Shown piece after piece: positions 12,001 to 25,269 of a stretch of 64,000 bases of DNA. The position numbers and the translations under genes were made by a program. The stretch is from NCBI GenBank assembly GCA_030268105.1, contig BSDZ01000101.1:2418001-2482000 (forward strand). The letters are read 5' to 3'. The notes below the pieces were generated by a model that made no database searches, was not told the origin of the DNA, and was given only the letters and a program-made list of their open reading frames with translations. Origin of the DNA: Volvox africanus (taxonomy: Eukaryota > Chlorophyta > Chlorophyceae > Chlamydomonadales > Volvocaceae). The stretch's first letter is position 1; every line of letters starts with the position of its first letter.

Positions 12001-13163
12001 GGATATGTGGGATATGTGTGATATACATGGATATGTATTTGTATCTACAAATGTGTTGTGAAAGTGTTGTGAAGGTTAAAAGGTGAGAGGTCATCTCATG
12101 ATGAGGCATTTCGTCCTTGCTAGGAAACACGACTCCTCTCTAGTATCAGCATGTACACCTGTGTTATCCAGAAACAAGTACATACGAGTGCCATACATGC
12201 GTAGCAAGTAGCTAGAAAGCAGGCCTTGTCAGCGCCTCTTACACACTAGGATATATACATATATATCCTCGCCATTCGCTTGCTAGCGAAAGCCCACTGG
12301 AAGGATAGATCAATGGAGCGCGAATATTGAAGCACGCGTGGATGCACATGTCACATACACTTCCCCATGCATGCATGCAAAAGCCACCATTCTACACACA
12401 AACGTTCCAAGCAACATATGCCACCACCAGCCACTCACGCTTCCCATCATCATCATGGTGATGATCATCACGACGACGCCTGCACTCCCTGGGCTCCTCC
12501 TTCCAGTCCTTGCGCTTAAACTCGCACTTGGCGTGGCAGTAGTCCCTGTACTCGTTGCCATGCTTGTCGCAGTATGGCTTCTCCAGCTTGTGCTTGGGAG
12601 TGTCCTTGCAACACCTGTTGTAGCAGTCTGCATGAACGAAGTTCCATTCAAGCAAAAAAGCAGCGGGCTTGAAACATGTGGTCATGCATGTTTATATATA
12701 TATAAGTATATTTATATTTATATGTGTGTGTATATATGTATATATGTGTGTATATATGTAGTATACGTAGCTTATCATCCCTGGCATATACACAACATGT
12801 ATTCATAAACATTCTGAATGACACAAGCATGGATGTACGCGTGTGTTCTTGTATGATTAACAAGACGTTTAAAACCATGTGTATATGTAGAGGAAGAGAA
12901 TGAGAGAATGAGCGAAGTAGGCTTAAATATTTTTAGGTAGGTACATAGGTACATCTAGATAGATACATAGATTACATCTGGATAGATACATAGATAGATA
13001 CATAGATACATCTAGATAGGTACATCTAGATAGATACATACATAGATACATCTAGATAGATAGATAGGATGACAGGCGTGGACGCACCACCAGTGGCGTT
13101 TGTTGATGGGAATGCGATCAGCAGCACAGCAGCCACCATCAAAACTGTGACTGCTACTTGCAT
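9041..13163 (-). CDS. Kazal-like secreted precursor gene 3 (6 domains)
   Basis: Exons: signal 13088-13163, C 12439-12627, B3 11648-11836, B2 10858-11046, B 10055-10243, A 9530-9718, D 9041-9186 (TAG). The predicted product is 388 aa. B2 and B3 are two extra copies of a module of about 790 bp. Their 5' intron flank is of B type (CAGCAGGGACATAGACG on the plus strand), but their 3' flank is of A type (CAACATGTGCCACCACTATGG), so each is an A/B hybrid. All added exons keep phase 1-1 and all seven Cys, and each junction again creates GKR before Cys. The intron beside B carries an expanded ACATGGAT repeat near 10420-10455. TATA-like box at 13368-13375. Confidence 0.8.
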
Positions 13164-15239
13164 TCCGCCGCGGCGTCCACCACAACACCAAGATTCCCGC
13201 ATCTTGATGGATGTCCCTTCTATCTGTATCCGGCGGTCGTCCACGAGAATGCAGCAATCCTGCTTCTGGACAGATGCCAAGCAAGACAACTACTGCTGCG
13301 AAGCAGGGGTGACAAGGGAGCGGATGTCGCCTTGCTTGCTTGATGATAGATTGGATGCAAGCAATAGTTTATATACATGTCCAATATCATGCGCCGTACA
13401 CGAGGCGATGGATCGAGGCAAGTCCTTGTATCATTTTCAACCTCTAAAATATAACTCGTCAAGACCTAGACTATTGTGCATGCTTTCTCGTTGTCCAATA
13501 CCGTTATTACTTGAATGCATGTCAGACATGCAGACGGCTCCTATAACAAATAGCAGCGCTCAATCTATCGCGCTCTTCCTACATCTCTCGCGTTCAGATG
13601 AGTATATACATACGTCGCCCGCATATTCCATTATATTCCTATGTATATTTATATATTTACATATTCCGTCTTGAATAAGCCTCCCGGAACGTTCCTTGGT
13701 TCTGCTGTTTGTATGTATTTGTTTACTTATAATTGCATGCGTGTATTCATGTACATATGTGAGTGAAAACATATGTGTGTATGCATATCTGTGTATACGA
13801 TGGACATATAGGTCACCTGGGCTAGCCGTTCAGCCGATGGAAAGACTCAAAGATCATTTATTCCCTTCCCTTTGCTCCATCATGTTACCCATCATCTGCT
13901 GTGTTGCATGTGCATGCATACAAAGCAGCTGTGGATTGCTTATGTACCGGCGTGAAACACCTCGCGTTATTCCAATAATATATTGCGCCCGCATTAAAGA
14001 TCATGACTGCTGTCGGGACTTACAATGCTTGATAAGCTCAGAAGCTCAGTAGCGCTGATAATGAGGGCAGGGTTGAATGATTTCTGTAAATATTGTACAT
14101 AAAGAAATATAAAGACATATACATACATATATATGTGTGTTTGTTTGTGTATGTCGTTATACCATTGGAAGCAGACGATGATGATGATGGTATGAGTATA
14201 GATTGGTACATGGGTACATATTGAATGCATTTGCTATCTGCATCTGAGCTACTGCTGCGAGGTCCAACATGGCTGGGATCTAGTGACGTACGCGTCACGC
14301 CGTCTGTGTGTATATATATATATAATACTGGTATTGATATCATTATTGATATTTTTTTATTCGTATTATTGATAATAATTATACTATTAATGACATTATC
14401 CCTTCCACACGAGATAGATGCCATCACGTCGATTGGACCCTTGATTTAAAAGCGCTGTGTGCACACATAATATACGCGAGTTTATGAGGATAAATATGTA
14501 CATCTATACATCTATAAATAAATATCTATAGAAATACACATATGTGCATATATATAAATATAGATATATATATATGTGTGTGTGTATTTATTATAAAATA
14601 CATGTTTTGGGACGACATCCATACATCGATGGGTCAAACATGCTGAGAAATCATTACAAAGATACAGGTTTGCAACCAAATCATGCTTGCAGCAGTGTTT
14701 GATAGAGCAGATGAAAATTTCCGCCGAAACAATTCAAATGTGTATTTAGTTGTTGTATGATAATCCCACCCCAGCTAATAGCTCACATGACAGCGATCGA
14801 TAAGCACATGTGGAAAGCTAACGTTTGGACCCTCGCGGCCGTCTCACATACACGTCCGTGCGTGCGTATCGGCAGAGCGGAATGTATGTATACACCTCAG
14901 AAAATAATGACGGCGACACACCTTCATTCACGCATCAACAAATTTGACTTCTGGTGTAAGCCTATCGCTTCTCGATATATACTTGAGGTCAAACCATTCT
15001 AGCCCCAGTTCGGGCTTGGACCATTGCTTGCATCCGCAGCAGGAGTAGTACATACATTCAGGCACCTTGCCTATTGCATGTATTCGTGATGAGCCATTAT
15101 TATTGCACGTCTGGAAGAAACGTTTGGCACGACGGAAATGTATCCAACCTGCTGAAACAATAATTTTCACGCAACCAGCCCACCCAAAGTACGTGCGTGC
15201 ATCGTCTCTGCTCTGAGAGATACATATCTATCTAAATGT
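13164..15239. other. Spacer between genes 3 and 4
   Basis: Same layout. It shares the TGCTATCTGCATC variant with the spacers on both sides, and a T (CCCTTTGCTCC near 13867-13877) only with the spacer between genes 4 and 5. No further gene seen. Confidence 0.6.
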
Positions 15240-17782
15240 CTAGCCATGCCTGCGACACTCTTTGGGCTCCTCCTTGCATTCACACTTGGCCTGACAGTAG
15301 TCATTGTACTTCTTTCCATCCTTATCACAAAAGTGTTTGCCCAGCTTATGCTTGGGCGTATGCTTGCGGCACTCCTCATAACAGCCTGCTGAAATGCGCG
15401 GAAGCCATGGGGTGGGCGCGATGCGCGAGGGAGGGAAAGACAAGGGCTTACAAATGATAAGCCTACATAGCATGCGGTGCGGCCCGCGCAGGGCGAATGA
15501 GCTGAATCCGTATCCGTATCATTGAAATGATACTTGATGATCATGCAAGCATCTTCCCTCGCATGCAACCGTCCCTCGCTCATCCATGTAAGAATAGGTC
15601 AATGGAGCGCGAATATTGAAGCACGCGTGGATGCGCATGTCATATACACTTCCCCATGCTGCATGCAAAAGCCACCATTCTACACACAAACTTCCCAAGC
15701 AACATGTGCCACCACCATGGCTACTCACGCTTCCCATCATCATCATGGTGATGATCATCACGACGACGCCTGCACTCCCTGGGCTCCTCCTTCCAGTCCT
15801 TGCGCTTAAACTCGCACTTGGCGTGGCAGTAGTCCCTGTACTCGTTGTCATGCTTGTCGCAGTATGGCTTCTCCAGCTTGTGCTTGGGGATGTCCTTGCA
15901 GCACTCGTCGTAGCAACCTGCATGGTCGCAGTACAAGTGCCAACGAAGCCGGCGGAACGTACATCAGGTGATGATCATGCATGCATGGGGCCGGATAGAT
16001 AGCTTGCCTGTATACTAAGAGACATGCCCTTACGATTGGGGTTTTGATATCATACATTGCATGCATGCAAGGATTTACTAGCACCTCACCTGATGCATGC
16101 CTCGGAGGACAGTATTAAAAACATAACGATATATATAAAAATAAGATATTGCTGTTGCATCATATGCATAAATAAGATGCAAACATGTGATTATCATAAT
16201 AATCATACATAGTCAATTTAAGCCCAAGGCAGAAATCAGCCTACTATACTCACGCTTCCCATCATCATCATGGTGATGATCATCACGACGACGCCTGCAC
16301 TCCCTGGGCTCCTCCTTCCAGTCCTTGCGCTTAAACTCGCACTTGGCGTGGCAGTAGTCCCTGTACTCGTTGTCATGCTTGTCGCAGTATGGCTTCTCCA
16401 GCTTGTGCTTGGGGATGTCTTTGCAGCACTCGTCGTAGCAACCTGCAGCAGGGACATAGACGTTTCTATCCAGGACGTATACAAATATAGCCCTGAGGAA
16501 GGAATGCAGATTTATTTGATGAAGCAAGGATAAGAATTTATACGACATGATCATCATGTAGTTTTGAGTACCTAGCTGGGATGTAGACATATATGTGAGG
16601 TATGTGGGATATGTGGGATACATGGATACATGGATACATGGATACATGGATATGTATTTGTATCTACAAATGTGTTGTGAAAGTGTTGTGAAGGTTAAAA
16701 GGTGAGAGGTCATCTCATGATGAGGCATTTCGTCCTTGCTAGGAAACACGACTCCTCTCTAGTATCAGCATGTACACCTGTGTTCTCCAGAAACAAGTAC
16801 ATACGAGTGCCATACATGCGTAGCAAGTAGCTAGAAAGCAGGCCTTGTCAGCGCCTCTTACACACTAGGATATATACATATATATCCTCGCCATTCGCTT
16901 GCTAGCGAAAGCCCACTGGAAGGATAGATCAATGGAGCGCGAATATTGAAGCACGCGTGGATGCACATGTCACATACACTTCCCCATGCATGCATGCAAA
17001 AGCCACCATTCTACACACAAACGTTCCAAGCAACATATGCCACCACCAGCCACTCACGCTTCCCATCATCATCATGGTGATGATCATCACGACGACGCCT
17101 GCACTCCCTGGGCTCCTCCTTCCAGTCCTTGCGCTTAAACTCGCACTTGGCGTGGCAGTAGTCCCTGTACTCGTTGCCATGCTTGTCGCAGTATGGCTTC
17201 TCCAGCTTGTGCTTGGGAGTGTCCTTGCAACACCTGTTGTAGCAGTCTGCATGAACGAAGTTCCATTCAAGCAAAAAAGCAGCGGGCTTGAAACATGTGG
17301 TCATGCATGTTTATATATATATAAGTATATTTATATTTATATGTGTGTGTATATATGTATATATGTGTGTATATATGTATTATACGTAGCTTATCATCCC
17401 TGGCATATACACAACATGTATTCATAAACATTCTGAATGACACAAGCATGGATGTACGCGTGTGTTCTTGTATGATTAACAAGACGTTTAAAACCATGTG
17501 TATATGTAGAGGAAGAGAATGAGAGAATGAGCGAAGTAGGCTTAAATATTTTTAGGTAGGTACATAGGTACATCTAGATAGATACATAGATTACATCTGG
17601 ATAGATACATAGATAGATACATAGATACATCTAGATAGGTACATCTAGATAGATACATACATAGATACATCTAGATAGATAGATAGGATGACAGGCGTGG
17701 ACGCACCACCAGTGGCGTTTGTTGATGGGAATGCGATCAGCAGCACAGCAGCCACCATCAAAACTGTGACTGCTACTTGCAT
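15240..17782 (-). CDS. Kazal-like secreted precursor gene 4 (4 domains)
   Basis: Exons: signal 17707-17782, C 17058-17246, B 16254-16442, A 15729-15917, D 15240-15385 (TAG). The predicted product is 262 aa with the same signal peptide and domain order as gene 2. Exon C has HGNEY; A and B have HDNEY. The intron between C and B carries the same ACATGGAT expansion as gene 3 (about 16619-16650), which links these two copies. TATA-like box at 17987-17994. Confidence 0.8.
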
Positions 17783-19858
17783 TCCGCCGCGGCGTCCACC
17801 ACAACACCAAGATTCCCGCATCTTGATGGATGTCCCTTCTATCTGTATCCGGCGGTCGTCCACGAGAATGCAGCAATCCTGCTTCTGGACAGATGCCAAG
17901 CAAGACAACTACTGCTGCGAAGCAGGGGTGACAAGGGAGCGGATGTCGCCTTGCTTGCTTGATGATAGATTGGATGCAAGCAATAGTTTATATACATGTC
18001 CAATATCATGCGCCGTACACGAGGCGATGGATCGAGGCAAGTCCTTGTATCATTTTCAACCTCTAAAATATAACTCGTCAAGACCTAGACTATTGTGCAT
18101 GCTTTCTCGTTGTCCAATACCGTTATTACTTGAATGCATGTCAGACATGCAGACGGCTCCTATAACAAATAGCAGCGCTCAATCTATCGCGCTCTTCCTA
18201 CATCTCTCGCGTTCAGATGAGTATATACATACGTCGCCCGCATATTCCATTATATTCCTATGTATATTTATATATTTACATATTCCGTCTTGAATAAGCC
18301 TCCCGGAACGTTCCTTGGTTCTGCTGTTTGTATGTATTTGTTTACTTATAATTGCATGCGTGTATTCATGTACATATGTGAGTGAAAACATATGTGTGTA
18401 TGCATATCTGTGTATACGATGGACATATAGGTCACCTGGGCTAGCCGTTCAGCCGATGGAAAGACTCAAAGATCATTTATTCCCTTCCCTTTGCTCCATC
18501 ATGTTACCCATCATCTGCTGTGTTGCATGTGCATGCATACAAAGCAGCTGTGGATTGCTTATGTACCGGCGTGAAACACCTCGCGTTATTCCAATAATAT
18601 ATTGCGCCCGCATTAAAGATCATGACTGCTGTCGGGACTTACAATGCTTGATAAGCTCAGAAGCTCAGTAGCGCTGATAATGAGGGCAGGGTTGAATGAT
18701 TTCTGTAAATATTGTACATAAAGAAATATAAAGACATATACATACATATATATGTGTGTTTGTTTGTGTATGTCGTTATACCATTGGAAGCAGACGATGA
18801 TGATGATGGTATGAGTATAGATTGGTACATGGGTACATATTGAATGCATTTGCTATCTGCATCTGAGCTACTGCTGCGAGGTCCAACATGGCTGGGATCT
18901 AGTGACGTACGCGTCACGCCGTCTGTGTGTATATATATATATAATACTGGTATTGATATCATTATTGATATTTTTTTATTCGTATTATTGATAATAATTA
19001 TACTATTAATGACATTATCCCTTCCACACGAGATAGATGCCATCACGTCGATTGGACCCTTGATTTAAAAGCGCTGTGTGCACACATAATATACGCGAGT
19101 TTATGAGGATAAATATGTACATCTATACATCTATAAATAAATATCTATAGAAATACACATATGTGCATATATATAAATATAGATATATATATATGTGTGT
19201 GTGTATTTATTATAAAATACATGTTTTGGGACGACATCCATACATCGATGGGTCAAACATGCTGAGAAATCATTACAAAGATACAGGTTTGCAACCAAAT
19301 CATGCTTGCAGCAGTGTTTGATAGAGCAGATGAAAATTTCCGCCGAAACAATTCAAATGTGTATTTAGTTGTTGTATGATAATCCCACCCCAGCTAATAG
19401 CTCACATGACAGCGATCGATAAGCACATGTGGAAAGCTAACGTTTGGACCCTCGCGGCCGTCTCACATACACGTCCGTGCGTGCGTATCGGCAGAGCGGA
19501 ATGTATGTATACACCTCAGAAAATAATGACGGCGACACACCTTCATTCACGCATCAACAAATTTGACTTCTGGTGTAAGCCTATCGCTTCTCGATATATA
19601 CTTGAGGTCAAACCATTCTAGCCCCAGTTCGGGCTTGGACCATTGCTTGCATCCGCAGCAGGAGTAGTACATACATTCAGGCACCTTGCCTATTGCATGT
19701 ATTCGTGATGAGCCATTATTATTGCACGTCTGGAAGAAACGTTTGGCACGACGGAAATGTATCCAACCTGCTGAAACAATAATTTTCACGCAACCAGCCC
19801 ACCCAAAGTACGTGCGTGCATCGTCTCTGCTCTGAGAGATACATATCTATCTAAATGT
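17783..19858. other. Spacer between genes 4 and 5
   Basis: Same layout, nearly identical to the spacer between genes 3 and 4 (same CCCTTTGCTCC and TGCTATCTGCATC variants). No further gene seen. Confidence 0.6.
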
Positions 19859-22800
19859 CTAGCCATGCCTGCGACACTCTTTGGGCTCCTCCTTGCATTC
19901 ACACTTGGCCTGACAGTAGTCATTGTACTTCTTTCCATCCTTATCACAAAAGTGTTTGCCCAGCTTATGCTTGGGCGTATGCTTGCGGCACTCCTCATAA
20001 CAGCCTGCTGAAATGCGCGGAAGCCATGGGGTGGGCGCGATGCGCGAGGGAGGGAAAGACAAGGGCTTACAAATGATAAGCCTACATAGCATGCGGTGCG
20101 GCCCGCGCAGGGCGAATGAGCTGAATCCGTATCCGTATCATTGAAATGATACTTGATGATCATGCAAGCATCTTCCCTCGCATGCAACCGTCCCTCGCTC
20201 ATCCATGTAAGAATAGGTCAATGGAGCGCGAATATTGAAGCACGCGTGGATGCGCATGTCATATACACTTCCCCATGCTGCATGCAAAAGCCACCATTCT
20301 ACACACAAACTTCCCAAGCAACATGTGCCACCACCATGGCTACTCACGCTTCCCATCATCATCATGGTGATGATCATCACGACGACGCCTGCACTCCCTG
20401 GGCTCCTCCTTCCAGTCCTTGCGCTTAAACTCGCACTTGGCGTGGCAGTAGTCCCTGTACTCGTTGTCATGCTTGTCGCAGTATGGCTTCTCCAGCTTGT
20501 GCTTGGGGATGTCCTTGCAGCACTCGTCGTAGCAACCTGCATGGTCGCAGTACAAGTGCCAACGAAGCCGGCGGAACGTACATCAGGTGATGATCATGCA
20601 TGCATGGGGCCGGATAGATAGCTTGCCTGTATACTAAGAGACATGCCCTTACGATTGGGGTTTTGATATCATACATTGCATGCATGCAAGGATTTACTAG
20701 CACCTCACCTGATGCATGCCTCGGAGGACAGTATTAAAAACATAACGATATATATAAAAATAAGATATTGCTGTTGCATCATATGCATAAATAAGATGCA
20801 AACATGTGATTATCATAATAATCATACATAGTCAATTTAAGCCCAAGGCAGAAATCAGCCTACTATACTCACGCTTCCCATCATCATCATGGTGATGATC
20901 ATCACGACGACGCCTGCACTCCCTGGGCTCCTCCTTCCAGTCCTTGCGCTTAAACTCGCACTTGGCGTGGCAGTAGTCCCTGTACTCGTTGCCATGCTTG
21001 TCGCAGTATGGCTTCTCCAGCTTGTGCTTGGGGATGTCTTTGCAGCACTCGTCGTAGCAACCTGCAGCAGGGACATAGACGTTTCTATCCAGGACGTATA
21101 CAAATATAGCCCTGAGGAAGGAATGCAGATTTATTTGATGAAGCAAGGATAAGAATTTATACGACATGATCATCATGTAGTTTTGAGTACCTAGCTGGGA
21201 TGTAGACATATATGTGAGGTATGTGGGATATGTGGGATATGTGGGATACATGGATACATGGATACATGGATATGTATTTGTATCTACAAATGTGTTGTGA
21301 AAGTGTTGTGAAGGTTAAAAGGTGAGAGGTCATCTCATGATGAGGCATTTCGTCCTTGTTAGGAAACACGACTCCTCTCTAGTATCAGCATGTACACCTG
21401 TGTTCTCCAGAAACAAGTACATACGAGTGCCATACATGCGTAGCAACTAGCTAGAAAGCAGGCCTTGTCAGCGCCTCTTACACACTAGGATATATACATA
21501 TATATCCTCGCCATTCGCTTGCTAGCGAAAGCCCACTGGAAGGATAGATCAATGGAGCGCGAATATTGAAGCACGCGTGGATGCGCATGTCATATACACT
21601 TCCCCATGCTGCATGCAAGCCACCGTTCTACACACAAACTTCCCAAGCAACATGTGCCACCACCATGGCTACTCACGCTTCCCATCATCATCATGGTGAT
21701 GATCATCACGACGACGCCTGCACTCCCTGGGCTCCTCCTTCCAGTCCTTGCGCTTAAACTCGCACTTGGCGTGGCAGTAGTCCCTGTACTCGTTGCCATG
21801 CTTGTCGCAGTATGGCTTCTCCAGCTTGTGCTTGGGGATGTCTTTGCAGCACTCGTCGTAGCGACCTGCAGCAGGGACATAGACGTTTCTATCCAGGACG
21901 TATACAAATATAGCCCTGAGGAAGGAATGCAGATTTATTTGATGAAGCAAGAATAAGAATTTATACGACATGATCATCATGTAGTTTTGAGTACCTAGCT
22001 GGGATGTAGACATATATGTGAGGTATGTGGGATATGTGGGATATGTGTGATATACATGGATATGTATTTGTATCTACAAATGTGTTGTGAAAGTGTTGTG
22101 AAGGTTAAAAGGTGAGAGGTCATCTCATGATGAGGCATTTCGTCCTTGCTAGGAAACACGACTCCTCTCTAGTATCAGCATGTACACCTGTGTTCTCCAG
22201 AAACAAGTACATACGAGTGCCATACATGCGTAGCAACTAGCTAGAAAGCAGGCCTTGTCAGCGCCTCTTACACACTAGGATATATACATATATATCCTCG
22301 CCATTCGCTTGCTAGCGAAAGCCCACTGGAAGGATAGATCAATGGAGCGCGAATATTGAAGCACGCGTGGATGCACATGTCACATACACTTCCCCATGCA
22401 TGCATGCAAAAGCCACCATTCTACACACAAACGTTCCAAGCAACATATGCCACCACCAGCCACTCACGCTTCCCATCATCATCATGGTGATGATCATCAC
22501 GACGACGCCTGCACTCTCTGGGCTCCTCCTTCCAGTCCTTGCGCTTAAACTCGCACTTGGCGTGGCAGTAGTCCCTGTACTCGTTGCCATGCTTGTCGCA
22601 GTATGGCTTCTCCAGCTTGTGCTTGGGGATGTCCTTGCAACACCTGTTGTAGCAGTCTGCATGAACGAAGTTCCATTCAAGCAAAAAAGCAGCGGGCTTG
22701 AAACATGTGGTCATGCATGTTTATATATATATAAGTATATTTATATTTATATGTGTGTGTATATATGTATATATGTGTGTATATATGTAGTATACGTAGC

Positions 22801-23192
22801 TTATCATCCCTGGCATATACACAACATGTATTCATAAACATTCTGAATGACACAAGCATGGATGTACGCGTGTGTTCTTGTATGATTAACAAGACGTTTA
22901 AAACCATGTGTATATGTAGAGGAAGAGAATGAGAGAATGAGCGAAGTAGGCTTAAATATTTTTAGGTAGGTACATAGGTACATCTAGATAGATACATAGA
23001 TTACATCTGGATAGATACATAGATAGATACATAGATACATCTAGATAGGTACATCTAGATAGATACATACATAGATACATCTAGATAGATAGATAGGATG
23101 ACAGGCGTGGATGCACCACCAGTGGCGTTTGTTGATGGGAATGCGATCAGCAGCACAGCAGCCACCATCAAAACTGTGACTGCTACTTGCAT
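19859..23192 (-). CDS. Kazal-like secreted precursor gene 5 (5 domains)
   Basis: Exons: signal 23117-23192, C 22468-22656, B2 21677-21865, B 20873-21061, A 20348-20536, D 19859-20004 (TAG). The predicted product is 325 aa. The extra exon B2 has a B-type 5' flank and an A-type 3' flank, like the extra exons of gene 3. In B2 the first cysteine codon is changed to CGC (bases 21861-21863), so that domain starts RYDECC and lacks Cys1, which could cost it a disulfide. Exons C, B2 and B carry the HGNEY form. TATA-like box at 23397-23404. Confidence 0.79.
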
Positions 23193-25269
23193 TCCGCCGC
23201 GGCGTCCACCACAACACCAAGATTCCCGCATCTTGATGGATGTCCCTTCTATCTGTATCCGGCGGTCGTCCACGAGAATGCAGCAATCCTGCTTCTGGAC
23301 AGATGCCAAGCAAGACAACTACTGCTGCGAAGCAGGGGTGACAAGGGAGCGGATGTCGCCTTGCTTGCTTGATGATAGATTGGATGCAAGCAATAGTTTA
23401 TATACATGTCCAATATCATGCGCCGTACACGAGGCGATGGATCGAGGCAAGTCCTTGTATCATTTTCAACCTCTAAAATATAACTCGTCAAGACCTAGAC
23501 TATTGTGCATGCTTTCTCGTTGTCCAATACCGTTATTACTTGAATGCATGTCAGACATGCAGACGGCTCCTATAACAAATAGCAGCGCTCAATCTATCGC
23601 GCTCTTCCTACATCTCTCGCGTTCAGATGAGTATATACATACGTCGCCCGCATATTCCATTATATTCCTATGTATATTTATATATTTACATATTCCGTCT
23701 TGAATAAGCCTCCCGGAACGTTCCTTGGTTCTGCTGTTTGTATGTATTTGTTTACTTATAATTGCATGCGTGTATTCATGTACATATGTGAGTGAAAACA
23801 TATGTGTGTATGCATATCTGTGTATACGATGGACATATAGGTCACCTGGGCTAGCCGTTCAGCCGATGGAAAGACTCAAAGATCATTTATTCCCTTCCCT
23901 TCGCTCCATCATGTTACCCATCATCTGCTGTGTTGCATGTGCATGCATACAAAGCAGCTGTGGATTGCTTATGTACCGGCGTGAAACACCTCGCGTTATT
24001 CCAATAATATATTGCGCCCGCATTAAAGATCATGACTGCTGTCGGGACTTACAATGCTTGATAAGCTCAGAAGCTCAGTAGCGCTGATAATGAGGGCAGG
24101 GTTGAATGATTTCTGTAAATATTGTACATAAAGAAATATAAAGACATATACATACATATATATGTGTGTTTGTTTGTGTATGTCGTTATACCATTGGAAG
24201 CAGACGATGATGATGATGGTATGAGTATAGATTGGTACATGGGTACATATTGAATGCATTTGCTAAGCCATCTGAGCTACTGCTGCGAGGTCCAACATGG
24301 CTGGGATCTAGTGACGTACGCGTCACGCCGTCTGTGTGTATATATATATATATAATACTGGTATTGATATCATTATTGATATTTTTTTATTCGTATTATT
24401 GATAATAATTATACTATTAATGACATTATCCCTTCCACACGAGATAGATGCCATCACGTCGATTGGACCCTTGATTTAAAAGCGCTGTGTGCACACATAA
24501 TATACGCGAGTTTATGAGGATAAATATGTACATCTATACATCTATAAATAAATATCTATAGAAATACACATATGTGCATATATATAAATATAGATATATA
24601 TATATGTGTGTGTGTATTTATTATAAAATACATGTTTTGGGACGACATCCATACATCGATGGGTCAAACATGCTGAGAAATCATTACAAAGATACAGGTT
24701 TGCAACCAAATCATGCTTGCAGCAGTGTTTGATAGAGCAGATGAAAATTTCCGCCGAAACAATTCAAATGTGTATTTAGTTGTTGTATGATAATCCCACC
24801 CCAGCTAATAGCTCACATGACAGCGATCGATAAGCACATGTGGAAAGCTAACGTTTGGACCCTCGCGGCCGTCTCACATACACGTCCGTGCGTGCGTATC
24901 GGCAGAGCGGAATGTATGTATACACCTCAGAAAATAATGACGGCGACACACCTTCATTCACGCATCAACAAATTTGACTTCTGGTGTAAGCCTATCGCTT
25001 CTCGATATATACTTGAGGTCAAACCATTCTAGCCCCAGTTCGGGCTTGGACCATTGCTTGCATCCGCAGCAGGAGTAGTACATACATTCAGGCACCTTGC
25101 CTATTGCATGTATTCGTGATGAGCCATTATTATTGCACGTCTGGAAGAAACGTTTGGCACGACGGAAATGTATCCAACCTGCTGAAACAATAATTTTCAC
25201 GCAACCAGCCCACCCAAAGTACGTGCGTGCATCGTCTCTGCTCTGAGAGATACATATCTATCTAAATGT
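23193..25269. other. Spacer between genes 5 and 6
   Basis: Same layout, with the TGCTAAGCCATC form. It matches the next three spacers in length (2077 bp). No further gene seen. Confidence 0.6.
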
